Source of the DNA: an uncultured Prevotellaceae bacterium
Lineage (GTDB): Bacteria; Bacteroidota; Bacteroidia; Bacteroidales; Bacteroidaceae
Assembly: GCA_900317635.1 (NCBI GenBank)
Contig: ONHN01000008.1
Coordinates: 2,583-65,595 of the forward strand
Direction of reading: 5' to 3'
Length of the DNA: 63,013 nucleotides
In this document: positions 34,202 to 43,598 of the stretch, in pieces
How positions within the stretch are numbered: the stretch's first letter is position 1
Layout: every line of letters begins with the position of its first letter
Translations under genes and position numbers: made by a program
The notes under the pieces: generated by a model
Seen by the model: the letters and a program-made list of their open reading frames with translations, nothing else
What the model was told of the DNA's origin: nothing
Database searches by the model: none

Positions 34202-35989
34202 TTACTCCTCCGAATAGTCCTTCACGAGCTGTCGATAGTTCTCGAGCAACCTACTATGATTGATGAAGCCAACAAAGCGGTTTTGGTTGTCAACAACAGG
34301 CAGCACCCCAGCTCCCGACTTGCGGAACTTCTCCATCACGCGCTCCATTGTGTCGTCCTTATAGAGCTCAGCCTCGGGCTGGCTCATCAGTTCGCTCACG
34401 CGGAAGCGTTGGTAGAGCTCACTGCGGAAAATGTAGCGCCTAATGCGTCCAAAGTCTATGATGCCTACAAGGTTGCCAAGGGGGTCGCATACGGGAAATA
34501 TGCTGCGCTCGTCGTTCGCCACGGTCTGCACCAACTGACCCAACGTCATTTCGGGCGTCAGGCGCGGAGCACCCGCATCCACCACGGTGTCGAGGCTCAT
34601 CAGCGTAAGCACGTTGCGGTCGGTGTCGTGTGTCAGCAGGTTGCCTTGCTTGTCGAGGCGAATGGCATAGATATTACGGCGAAGGAAGAGTTGCACCGTC
34701 AGATAGGCCGTGGCCGAAACAATCATTAGCGGAAGGAATAGCTGATAGCCGCCCGTCAGTTCCGCAATGAGAAACACGCCCGTCAGCGGAGCCTGAAAGA
34801 AAGCACTCATCAAGCCCGCCATCCCTAAAAGCACGTAGTTGCGCACGGGGAGCGTAGTTGACAGTAAGCCCAGGCGGTTCCATAAGTCGCTGAAGATAAA
34901 ACCCGTCAAGCATCCAAGGAAAAGGCTTGGTGCGAACGTACCACCGCATCCGCCCGCACCATTCGTGGCCGCCGTAGCAAACGACTTCACGCCCACAATA
35001 AGTGCCAGAAATAGCAGCAACAACTCCGGATGGGCATAGAACAACGAATTGCGCAACACGTCCGTTGCCTCCAACTCGCTGTTGGCCGCCAGCAACGTGC
35101 TCACCGTGTCGTAGCCCTCACCATATAGCGGAGGGAAGAGGAAGATGAGCACCGCCAGCAACGCACCGCCAAGCAGCACGCGCCAGAGCATGCCGCCAAT
35201 GCGACGGAACATGCCTTCCGTCAGCACCATCGTCTGCGTGGCGTAGAATGCCACTAAACCGCACAGCGCACCAAGCAACAGGCAGCTCGGCACTTGACGT
35301 ATGCCGAAAGCATCAACAAGCTGAAAGTCGAACATAGCGTCCGTCCCGCTGATGGCGTAGGCAACGCATGTAGCCGTTAAGGCCGAAATGAGCAACGGTA
35401 GCAACGACGACATCGTCAGGTCTATCATCAGCACCTCCAGCGCAAACAGCACACCCGCAATGGGAGCCTTGAAAATGCCGGCCGTCGCTGCAGCAGCACC
35501 GCAACCAATGAGCAGGATGCGCCGCTTGTGCGTCAGCTTGAAAACTTCGCCAAGGTCGGCGCCTATGGCCGAGCCCGTCAGAACAATAGGACTCTCTGCA
35601 CCTACCGACCCACCAAAACCTATCGTCAACGCCGATGCAATCAAGCTCGACCACGTGTTGTGCGGCTTCAGCCGTCCCCGCTCGCGCGACAGACTATAAA
35701 GTATTTTTGTAATGCCATGGCCTATGTTGTCGCGAACAAAGATGCGAACAAACAACGTCGTCAGCAAGATGCCCACCACGGGATAGACAAGATACAAGCG
35801 GTTGGCCTGCGTAGCATCAAACTGGTAGGTCAGCAGAAATTTAATCTCTTCAATAAGCCACTTCAATAGCTGCGCCGCTAACGAGGCAGCTACACCTACG
35901 GCCAGCGACAGTAGCAACAAGAGTTGCCTGCCGCTGAAACGTCCTAAGAGAACGGACAGAAGAGATGTAAGCCAACTTTTTGCAGACAT
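34202..35989 (-). CDS. ClC-family chloride channel/antiporter with C-terminal CBS pair
   Basis: A 595-residue protein. The N-terminal 430 residues form a ClC transmembrane domain; the selectivity loop GSVGAESP (about 124-131) keeps the glutamate that gates proton coupling in ClC exchangers. The second conserved loop is GGCGGTFAPSLFLG (about 355-368), equivalent to GGxFxP. Two CBS domains follow (about 440-500 and 525-590) and probably bind nucleotides. The likely activity is Cl-/H+ exchange across the inner membrane. It has its own consensus promoter at 36063-36093. The ATG at 35989 fits the family start. Confidence 0.93.
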   Translation of the reverse strand: MSAKSWLTSLLSVLLGRFSGRQLLLLLSLAVGVAASLAAQLLKWLIEEIKFLLTYQFDATQANRLYLVYPVVGILLTTLFVRIFVRDNIGHGITKILYSLSRERGRLKPHNTWSSLIASALTIGFGGSVGAESPIVLTGSAIGADLGEVFKLTHKRRILLIGCGAAAATAGIFKAPIAGVLFALEVLMIDLTMSSLLPLLISALTATCVAYAISGTDAMFDFQLVDAFGIRQVPSCLLLGALCGLVAFYATQTMVLTEGMFRRIGGMLWRVLLGGALLAVLIFLFPPLYGEGYDTVSTLLAANSELEATDVLRNSLFYAHPELLLLFLALIVGVKSFATAATNGAGGCGGTFAPSLFLGCLTGFIFSDLWNRLGLLSTTLPVRNYVLLGMAGLMSAFFQAPLTGVFLIAELTGGYQLFLPLMIVSATAYLTVQLFLRRNIYAIRLDKQGNLLTHDTDRNVLTLMSLDTVVDAGAPRLTPEMTLGQLVQTVANDERSIFPVCDPLGNLVGIIDFGRIRRYIFRSELYQRFRVSELMSQPEAELYKDDTMERVMEKFRKSGAGVLPVVDNQNRFVGFINHSRLLENYRQLVKDYSEE

Positions 35990-36062
35990 ATTGAGGCGTC
36001 AACGAGGTGAGTGGTCTTTTGTCCTGTGCCCGCGCACCAAGCACGAGGGCACATTGTAGGTG

Positions 36063-36093
36063 CAAAGGTACGTTAAGCCAGCCGCAAAACAAA
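36063..36093 (-). promoter_or_regulatory. Promoter of the ClC gene
   Basis: On the minus strand, TTTG (36093-36090), a 19-bp spacer and TACCTTTG (36070-36063) match the Bacteroidota promoter exactly, 73 bp before the start codon. Confidence 0.8.
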
Positions 36094-36282
36094 ACCACGC
36101 GCCCATTTTTTGCGCAAATACCTCAGTGCCTACATCCAATATCTACATAGCCCACCAGCCAGTCCTGCAAACGCTCCGTTTTCAAACATTCTCTGTGGAA
36201 GACATCAAGCCTAACTTTCAAAACATTACGCGCTTCAGCTGAAGTTTTACTACACGCCTCACAAGTTTTCCGCGAAGCATAC

Positions 36283-36379
36283 GAAGTTATAAATCTCGGC
36301 GGCAAATGTACATTTACCGCCGAGATGATATACATTTCCCGCCGAGAAATATACATTTACCGCCGAGATTTATAACTTC
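36283..36379. repeat. Family B palindromic element, copy 1
   Basis: A 97-bp element with 20-bp perfect terminal inverted repeats (GAAGTTATAAATCTCGGCGG at the left end). Inside are one CTCGGCGG (36295-36302) and three CCGCCGAG words (36317, 36339, 36360) spaced 21-22 bp apart, separated by ATGTACATTT/ATATACATTT spacers. It can fold as one long hairpin or as smaller ones. A near-identical copy is at 46597-46690. It lies in a 504-bp gap upstream of the ClC gene that otherwise holds only the ClC promoter. Confidence 0.95.
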
Positions 36380-36493
36380 CGTGCCTTGCAAGAATTCTTC
36401 ATGGCCTCTCCGCAAAACTTCAAAGCCAGGGAAGAAAACACCTAAAGCTTCTATGAGCGTTGCCTAGCGTTCACGCGAACGCACGAGCCCTAC

Positions 36494-36898
36494 TCAACCC
36501 TTCGGGTTAGCCCCGTACTCGTTGCTCCCAGCGTTGCCCTCTATAAACAGAAGCACGAGCGGAAAAGCCGGAATGAGTTGCATCCAACCCGACCAACCAA
36601 CATCGTGGCACCGCTTGGCTCCCTGCGCAAAAAAGAACCAGTAGAGCACAATCGTCGCAGGCAAACCAATGATGAGGAAAAGTGCCGCACTCACGTCATC
36701 GCTCGGCCCAGAAGCCGAAGCCCCCGTTATGGTTATAACGAAGCCATAAACAAGCGACCCAATAAGCATTGACAGCCCATACTCAAGCCGACGTATGCGC
36801 CCCTCAAACGAAAATGGTGCCGAAAACATCGGACGAGGCCCCTGCGAATCCTCTCGCCCGTACGAACCCGACGGCGGCGGCGGTGGTGTGTTGTACAT
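36494..36898 (-). CDS. DUF805 membrane protein
   Basis: A 134-residue protein starting at the ATG that opens MYNTPPPPPSGSYGRE. The Pro-rich head leads to a DUF805 domain: 'FSFEGRIRRLEYGLSMLIGS' at about 26-45, hydrophobic segments near 35-58, 70-92 and 108-124, the family's 'AKRCHDVGWSGWMQLIPAFPL' motif at about 94-114, and the closing 'NEYGANPKG'. DUF805 proteins are inner membrane proteins of unknown function. It is the last gene of a run of very small genes on the minus strand (38.5 to 36.5 kb), 73 bp after its neighbour. The longer open frame upstream adds only polar, non-family residues. Confidence 0.88.
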   Translation of the reverse strand: MYNTPPPPPSGSYGREDSQGPRPMFSAPFSFEGRIRRLEYGLSMLIGSLVYGFVITITGASASGPSDDVSAALFLIIGLPATIVLYWFFFAQGAKRCHDVGWSGWMQLIPAFPLVLLFIEGNAGSNEYGANPKG

Positions 36899-36971
36899 GA
36901 TAAGTGTATTTGTTTGAATGATGTTTGGCTTTTGATAACATCCCAAAGGATGCTATATTTTCATCGTGTTA

Positions 36972-37169
36972 CTATCCAAACAACCAATTAAATAGAGAGA
37001 TGATTATCAGTAAACTCAGTCCAATTAAGAAGATGCGGAATAAGCAGTTGGCAGCCATACAGCCACCGGCCAGGCCGCCTTGCACAGCTTCCTCCGAGTC
37101 TCCATTACTTCCAAGGAACCCTATAACAGCTCCTATGATTACCGCGATTATGATTATCCAAATCCACAT
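36972..37169 (-). CDS. Small two-segment membrane protein, 65 residues
   Basis: An unrecognised protein. It consists of two hydrophobic segments (about 1-19 and 41-64), the second starting with a CLFRIFLIGLSLLIII stretch, and a short acidic and Gly-rich loop (GSNGDSEEAVQGGLAGGCMAA read in pieces) between them. It lies 35 bp after the J-domain gene and 73 bp before the DUF805 gene on the same strand, so all are probably co-transcribed. The composition is typical of real small membrane proteins. Function is unknown. Confidence 0.65.
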   Translation of the reverse strand: MWIWIIIIAVIIGAVIGFLGSNGDSEEAVQGGLAGGCMAANCLFRIFLIGLSLLIIISLFNWLFG

Positions 37170-37204
37170 ATTGATGTTAATTAAAGTAATTATGTTTGCA
37201 AATG

Positions 37205-37672
37205 TCAGAAGGCACTAAATACTAAGTATAGGACAAGGAAAATGATATTCAAGACAAGGATACTGACAATCCAACCCAAAACTGCATCCCAAGCACCTTT
37301 TGCAGCACGCTTATTTGCAGCATGAAGGTCTTTAAAGAATTGGTCAACAAAGTCTTTTGCCTGTTGGTGAGCCTGAGCAATATCTTCTCTAAGCTCATCG
37401 TCATGAACATCGTAGCTATAGTTCCACGACTGTTGTTGTTTCTCTTTTGTCTCACTTCTAAATTTACTATATTCTCGATCGTATCTTTTGCGCCTCTCTT
37501 CATTACCAAGAATGCTGTAAGCTTCGTTAATGTCCTGCATGACGGACGTAACCTCAACATTTGGGTTTCTGTCTGGATGCCATTTCAGAGACAATGCCCG
37601 ATAAGCCGCCTTAACCTCTTGATATGAGGCCGAGGGGGCTATGCCTAATACTTGGTAGTAGTCTTTAAACAT
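37205..37672 (-). CDS. J-domain protein with C-terminal membrane anchor
   Basis: A 155-residue protein. The N-terminal J domain (residues 1-68) carries the diagnostic HPD at 32-34 (KWHPDRNP) and the usual DYYQVLGI start. A charged helical middle region (about 70-125) follows, and a hydrophobic C-terminal anchor (about 130-153). There is no Gly/Phe region, zinc finger or substrate-binding domain, so it is not DnaJ itself but a dedicated co-chaperone that would recruit DnaK to the inner membrane face. It lies in a tight run of small membrane protein genes (gaps of 35-36 bp on both sides), which suggests those products are its clients or partners. That link is inference. Confidence 0.88.
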   Translation of the reverse strand: MFKDYYQVLGIAPSASYQEVKAAYRALSLKWHPDRNPNVEVTSVMQDINEAYSILGNEERRKRYDREYSKFRSETKEKQQQSWNYSYDVHDDELREDIAQAHQQAKDFVDQFFKDLHAANKRAAKGAWDAVLGWIVSILVLNIIFLVLYLVFSAF

Positions 37673-37708
37673 TCGTGATGTTTGTCACTTATAAAGGATT
37701 GTGGGGGC

Positions 37709-37900
37709 TCAGTTCTCGTTTCCCTTGTCGTCTTTCTTCCAAATGGCTTTAAGGGCATAGAAAAGAGCGGCAAAAGCAATGAGACCGAAAATACCAGGCG
37801 TTTTCATTCCTGCATCTGAACTTATGCCCACTATGGGGACAAAGATTAATAAGAACACCACAAGGGCAATGAGCGTTGCAACGACTTTTGATGATTTCAT
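37709..37900 (-). CDS. Small two-segment membrane protein, 63 residues
   Basis: An unrecognised protein with two hydrophobic segments (about 7-27 and 35-52), a short Gly/Ser/Asp loop and a basic then acidic tail (WKKDDKGNEN). It starts the run of four closely spaced genes leading to the J-domain protein, 36 bp upstream of it. The positive-inside arrangement of its lysines places both ends in the cytoplasm. Function is unknown. Confidence 0.65.
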   Translation of the reverse strand: MKSSKVVATLIALVVFLLIFVPIVGISSDAGMKTPGIFGLIAFAALFYALKAIWKKDDKGNEN

Positions 37901-38022
37901 AGTGTACGAAATTTGATGTTTATGTGTTATACATGAGTATGTGTCTCCAGCAAATAGACATTTCCTTATTAAGGAGAACTGGGTAATAGATAAAGCGGCG
38001 CGAACTACCTTATTCCGCTCGT

Positions 38023-38143
38023 CTTTGGAGGTCCTGAGAAACCTGGTTGCACGAGAGGTGTAGGCAGTCCACGCCGCAATGCAGCGTGAACCGTTACACT
38101 ATAGCCCGTTGCAACGCATTAGAAATTTCTCAGGTTTCCAAAG
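38023..38143. repeat. Long-range inverted repeat in a gene-free stretch
   Basis: CTTTGGAGGTCCTGAGAAA (38023-38041) is the imperfect inverse of TTTCTCAGGTTTCCAAAG (38126-38143). The enclosed 84 bp contains GTTGCAC ... CGTTGCAACG words and a CACGC/GCGTG mini-stem. It lies in a 385-bp gap with no other supported gene. It could be an RNA element or a decayed repeat. Confidence 0.6.
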
Positions 38144-38285
38144 TCAGGGCAAGCATAACGCTTCTGTTTTCGTATGTCGTGCTGCGGGAACTCTTGGAGG
38201 GAGTTCGCTGCCAGCGTGGCAAAGTTACGAAAATGTTTGCAGAAGTGCCTACAGTTTTCATAGCTTTTTCATTCTATTTGTGTTT

Positions 38286-38486
38286 TTAATTCTCTAGTTG
38301 GTTTCTTATTAGATTTACGCCAACCATGCATAGCGCAAAACTGGCGAAGAAATGGAAAAATCGTTCGGTCGTGTCGGTGAACAACAAGTAGAAATTGTAG
38401 AGGCCACACAATATCATTATTATTGCAAATAATATGCATAGGACATCCTCTATTCTTTCAAGGATTGTTTTTAGTCGTTGATTCAT
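38286..38486 (-). CDS. Small membrane protein, 66 residues
   Basis: An unrecognised protein. A short amphipathic N-terminus (MNQRLKTILERIEDV) precedes two hydrophobic segments (about 16-33 and 40-58) and a polar end (IRNQLEN). The ATG at 38486 is chosen over the longer open frame because a -7 promoter element (TACTTTTG, minus strand 38518-38511) lies between the two possible starts, 25 bp before it. It is separated from the small-gene operon by 385 bp. Function is unknown. Confidence 0.6.
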   Translation of the reverse strand: MNQRLKTILERIEDVLCILFAIIMILCGLYNFYLLFTDTTERFFHFFASFALCMVGVNLIRNQLEN

Positions 38487-38510
38487 ATCTACAGTATTGT
38501 TGTTTGGCTG

Positions 38511-38518
38511 CAAAAGTA
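38511..38518 (-). promoter_or_regulatory. -7 element for the 66-residue membrane protein gene
   Basis: TACTTTTG on the minus strand fits TAnnTTTG. The nearest TTTG is 24 bp further upstream, slightly too far. It decides the start codon at 38486. Confidence 0.5.
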
Positions 38519-38598
38519 CGGCTTCAAGGGATAATATAAAAGCAAATCCCTTTCGCAAGGCTTGCGAAAGGGATAGATTGTGGGGTTTAGGCTTCTGT

Positions 38599-39765
38599 TT
38601 AGGCTTCTGTTGTGGCCTCGAGTTCCCAATGTATCATGTTGGGCTTTAGTTTGATGAACTTTGGGAGGCCTTGGTTGCCGTTGACGTAGTAGAAGCTGGC
38701 CACTTCGTCGTTTAGTTGTTGGGAGAAGGCGTGGCGGATGTGGCTAAGTTTTTCGTTGAGACTGTTGCTTAGCGGGTCGGTCAGGCGGAGGATGCTTCGG
38801 GAGTAGGTGCGAAGGCCGAGGAGCTGCTTGAGGGGGCGGCGTCCCTTGATGCGCTCGTAGAGCTGGGCAAGTTCTTCGCGATAGTCGGCAATGTGTTTGA
38901 GGATGATGCCGTCGGGGTGGCGCAGGAAGAGGAAATAGACGGCTTTGTCGAGGGGCTCGAGCTTGATTTCCATGTTGTCGAAGTCGGGTAGGAGGATGCG
39001 GTGGTCGGACGTGATGTGGAGCGGACTGAGCTTTGGTTCGGGAAAGAGGGCTTGCTTTAGGACGACGTCGCTGATGCCCAGTCGGCGCAGGTGACCGATG
39101 CTTTCACGTGCTTCCTTCAGAAGGGCTTTCGCCTTTTCGTCGTAGTCGGCATCGTCGGGAGAGTACTTGCGAAGGCAGTACCTGGCTCCTTTGTAGTAAG
39201 GATATTGGGATATGCAATAGTGCATGGCCAAGAAGTAAGCTTCGGGCTCATGCTCGGCAAGAAGGAGGGATAGGGGATAGTATGAAAAGATGTAGGCAGG
39301 CCCCTGTTCGCTATTCTCGAAGGTGGTTTTGCAGTAGCAGGCAAAGCCTGGTGGGACGGGATGCTCATCAGGGTGAGGGTGGGCGCGAAACTGAAGTAGG
39401 TAGTCGTTGGGGAGTGAGGGTAGGGGCTTCGTGGGCAGAGGCAGGTCAGGATAGTTCTTGCGCCATATTGCCTGGTCTTCGGCAAGCTCTTGCCCAAGCG
39501 AGGGCAGGTAGATAAAGCGATGCCAGCCATGGTCGTTTATCTTTTCTCGAATAAGGTCGAGGTGTTGCGCTACGTATTCGTCTATGTCGGGGCGGCTGCC
39601 GTCGCTGACATAAAAGACTTCACGATTGGACGGAACAAAGGGAATGTTGCGCAATAGCAGCCCTCCCTTTTCCATGTTCTTGCAAAACCTTTCGGCCAAG
39701 TCTAAGACTCGTTGTTCCTCTTCACTACGGCGTTTCTTCTTGCGAAACAAATTGAAAATGCTCAT
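38599..39765 (-). CDS. Conserved-looking protein of unknown function, 388 residues
   Basis: I do not recognise this family. It starts MSIFNLFRKKKRRSEEE, a basic amphipathic head that could touch the membrane, but there is no signal peptide and no clear transmembrane segment. The body is a mixed alpha/beta soluble protein with many aromatic residues (Tyr, Phe, Trp) and Pro-rich connectors. A stretch of repeated short helices (about 205-245) contains Asp, Lys and Glu. Codon use matches its neighbours, and the Met at 39765 is preferred over an upstream start because the preceding codons are not protein-like. It lies between a small membrane protein gene and trmD, all on the minus strand. Length and composition support a real cytoplasmic protein. 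Confidence 0.8.
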   Translation of the reverse strand: MSIFNLFRKKKRRSEEEQRVLDLAERFCKNMEKGGLLLRNIPFVPSNREVFYVSDGSRPDIDEYVAQHLDLIREKINDHGWHRFIYLPSLGQELAEDQAIWRKNYPDLPLPTKPLPSLPNDYLLQFRAHPHPDEHPVPPGFACYCKTTFENSEQGPAYIFSYYPLSLLLAEHEPEAYFLAMHYCISQYPYYKGARYCLRKYSPDDADYDEKAKALLKEARESIGHLRRLGISDVVLKQALFPEPKLSPLHITSDHRILLPDFDNMEIKLEPLDKAVYFLFLRHPDGIILKHIADYREELAQLYERIKGRRPLKQLLGLRTYSRSILRLTDPLSNSLNEKLSHIRHAFSQQLNDEVASFYYVNGNQGLPKFIKLKPNMIHWELEATTEA

Positions 39766-39843
39766 GTGGTGTATGGCTCGTATCAGTTTCTTCGCGCGCG
39801 CGTACATATTTATATAATATAGTATGGCGTTTGTGCGCGGTGC

Positions 39844-40518
39844 TTATTTTAGCAAATCGGGGCGCAGGCGGCGAGTGCGTTCTAAGCTCTGCGCCAGTTC
39901 CCATTCCTTGATTTTGGCCTCGTGGCCCGAAAGCAGCACCTCGGGCACGCGCCAGCCCTTGTAGTCGGCGGGGCGCGTATAGACGGGGGCGGCCAGCAGG
40001 TTGTCTTGGAAACTGTCGGAGAGGGCGGACTGTTCGTCGGAGAGCACGCCAGGGACGAGGCGCACCGTGGCGTCGGCAATGGCGGCGGCGGCAATCTCGC
40101 CACCCGTCAGCACGTAGTCGCCCACGCTGATTTCGCGTGTGATGAGGTGTTCGCGCACGCGATAGTCAACGCCTTTGTAGTGGCCGCAAAGGATGATGAG
40201 GTTCTCCTTCAGCGACAGCTCGTTGGCCATGGGCTGGTCAAACTGTTGGCCGTCGGGCGTAGTGAAGATGACCTCGTCATAGTCGCGCTCGGCTTTCAGC
40301 GCACTGATGCAGGCATCGATGGGCTGACACTGCATCACCATGCCCGCAAAACCGCCGTAGGGATAGTCGTCAACGCGGCGGTGGCGGTCGGTGGTGTAGT
40401 CGCGCAGGTTGTGGAGGTGTATCTCGCAAAGACCTTTGCGCTGGGCGCGGGCAAGGATGCTCGTTTCGACGAAGCCCTCCAGCATTTCGGGCAGGACGCT
40501 GATGATGTCTATTCGCAT
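39844..40518 (-). CDS. trmD: tRNA (guanine-37-N1)-methyltransferase
   Basis: A 224-residue TrmD of the usual length. The start [13 protein letters not shown] at 40518 is the family N-terminus. The SPOUT trefoil knot is visible in '[19 protein letters not shown]' and '[19 protein letters not shown]' (about 108-150), with the [10 protein letters not shown] segment (about 56-65) binding AdoMet. It methylates G37 of tRNAs reading CNN codons and prevents frameshifting, relevant to tRNA-Pro nearby. It diverges from ligA; the two -7 elements lie 23 bp apart in the shared intergenic region. Confidence 0.97.
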   Translation of the reverse strand: MRIDIISVLPEMLEGFVETSILARAQRKGLCEIHLHNLRDYTTDRHRRVDDYPYGGFAGMVMQCQPIDACISALKAERDYDEVIFTTPDGQQFDQPMANELSLKENLIILCGHYKGVDYRVREHLITREISVGDYVLTGGEIAAAAIADATVRLVPGVLSDEQSALSDSFQDNLLAAPVYTRPADYKGWRVPEVLLSGHEAKIKEWELAQSLERTRRLRPDLLK

Positions 40519-40545
40519 AGTGTGTAATCTACTTTTTAGGAGATG

Positions 40546-42652
<2,107 letters not shown>

Positions 42653-42700
42653 ACGCATGGATAAACGCTGGCGCCTCGCGTAAACTTTTCGGCCTTTCGC

Positions 42701-42731
42701 TTTTCCGTTTTCAATATAATTACTAAATTTG
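42701..42731 (+). promoter_or_regulatory. Promoter of tRNA-Pro
   Basis: TTTT (42701-42704), a 19-bp spacer and TAAATTTG (42724-42731) fit the Bacteroidota promoter with one mismatch in the -33 element, 17 bp before the tRNA. Confidence 0.65.
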
Positions 42732-42748
42732 CACCCGCAAAAGCGGAA

Positions 42749-42823
42749 CGGGGTGTAGCGCAGTCCGGTTAGCGCACCTGCTTTGGGAGCAGGGGGTCGA
42801 AGGTTCGAATCCTTTCACCCCGA
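42749..42823 (+). tRNA. tRNA-Pro(TGG)
   Basis: A 75-nt cloverleaf. Acceptor stem CGGGGTG/CACCCCG, anticodon stem CCTGC/GCAGG with loop TTTGGGA (anticodon TGG), T loop GGTTCGAATC and discriminator A. The 3' CCA is not encoded, unlike tRNA-Lys in this window. Confidence 0.96.
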
Positions 42824-42835
42824 CGTTCTTAAGAA

Positions 42836-42886
42836 CGAACAACTACTGCAACGTGGTATTATGTACCTACTTGCAGCAGTTGTTCG
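42836..42886 (+). terminator. Hairpin after tRNA-Pro, probable terminator
   Basis: A 16-bp stem CGAACAACTACTGCAA/TTGCAGCAGTTGTTCG with one mismatch and a 19-nt loop, 12 bp after the tRNA, followed by TTTCGCTTTCATTT. Its words resemble the core of the family A elements (ACGAACAAG ... CTACTGCAAC). Confidence 0.75.
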
Positions 42887-42924
42887 TTTCGCTTTCATTT
42901 AAGATTCGGAAGCTCTTGCTGCTA

Positions 42925-42988
42925 TGGTGCGCAGAGCGCACTGCACGTTAAAAGAAACTTTGTGGCGTGCACTACGCTTCGCGCACCA
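42925..42988. repeat. Family E inverted repeat, copy 1
   Basis: The left arm begins GGTGCGCAGAGCGCACTGCAC (read in two parts, 42926-42946) and the right arm (42966-42988) is the imperfect inverse, GTGCACTACGCTTCGCGCACC. It resembles 62874-62967 at the window end. With tRNA-Pro and its hairpin it fills the 635-bp gap between ligA and clpS; the rest is AT-rich leader. Confidence 0.7.
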
Positions 42989-43116
42989 CGTTATTCCACT
43001 TTATCACAACAAGCGAAACTTGAAACGCTTTATCCCTTCGGCGCCCCTGCCCAAGGCCGCAGCATCGTAATCAGAGGCTCACGCGTCGGTTGCGGCTTGA
43101 TTTTCTTTGCTTTTTG

Positions 43117-43148
43117 CTTGTTTTTTTGCAAATTATTTGTTATCTTTG
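43117..43148 (+). promoter_or_regulatory. Probable promoter of clpS-clpA-aat
   Basis: CTTG (43117-43120), a 20-bp spacer and TATCTTTG (43141-43148) fit the Bacteroidota promoter with one mismatch. It is about 140 bp before clpS, leaving a long leader. Confidence 0.6.
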
Positions 43149-43287
43149 CCCTGAAAAGACAAAACAGACAGACGTGCGCAATGCGTTTTCTCATAGCGCG
43201 CTGGCATTTTGGAGGAACACCGAGGCTTGAAAATACCTGAAAAGGGAATACCTGAAAAGCAAGACGAACCAACACAACGACGAAGAT

Positions 43288-43596
43288 ATGCCGAAGGAAA
43301 AGTCACAAGTTAAGCAGCGTCAAGACATCAAGCTCAATGTCCCGCGCCGTTACAGCGTCATCATTCATAACGACGATTTCACCACGATGGACTTTGTTGT
43401 CATGATTCTCAAGCAAGTTTTCTTTAAGGACGATGCCGATGCCGAGCAACTCATGCTCCGTGTGCATCAGTTCAACCAGGCCGTTGTAGGCATCTATAGC
43501 TACGACATCGCCACCTCTAAAGCGCATAGGGCCACCGCCCTTGCTCGCGACAATGGTTTCCCGCTCCGTTTAACCGTTCAGCCCGAAGAGGAATAG
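43288..43596 (+). CDS. clpS: ATP-dependent Clp protease adaptor ClpS
   Basis: A 102-residue adaptor. The core 'RRYSVIIHNDDFTTMDFVVMIL' (about 20-41) contains the Asn-Asp-Asp and Met residues that form the pocket for N-terminal Phe, Leu, Trp or Tyr. ClpS binds N-degron substrates and the N-domain of ClpA and passes the substrate on. The ATG at 43288 gives an extended polar N-terminus (PKEKSQVKQRQDIKLN), the flexible tail that enters the ClpA pore. It ends 2 bp before the clpA start, so translation is likely coupled. Confidence 0.96.
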   Translation: MPKEKSQVKQRQDIKLNVPRRYSVIIHNDDFTTMDFVVMILKQVFFKDDADAEQLMLRVHQFNQAVVGIYSYDIATSKAHRATALARDNGFPLRLTVQPEEE

Positions 43597-43598
43597 CT

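Noticed and set aside
42962-43240. A 92-codon open frame between tRNA-Pro and clpS
   Set aside because: It spans the family E inverted repeat and the clpS promoter and has no protein-like pattern.
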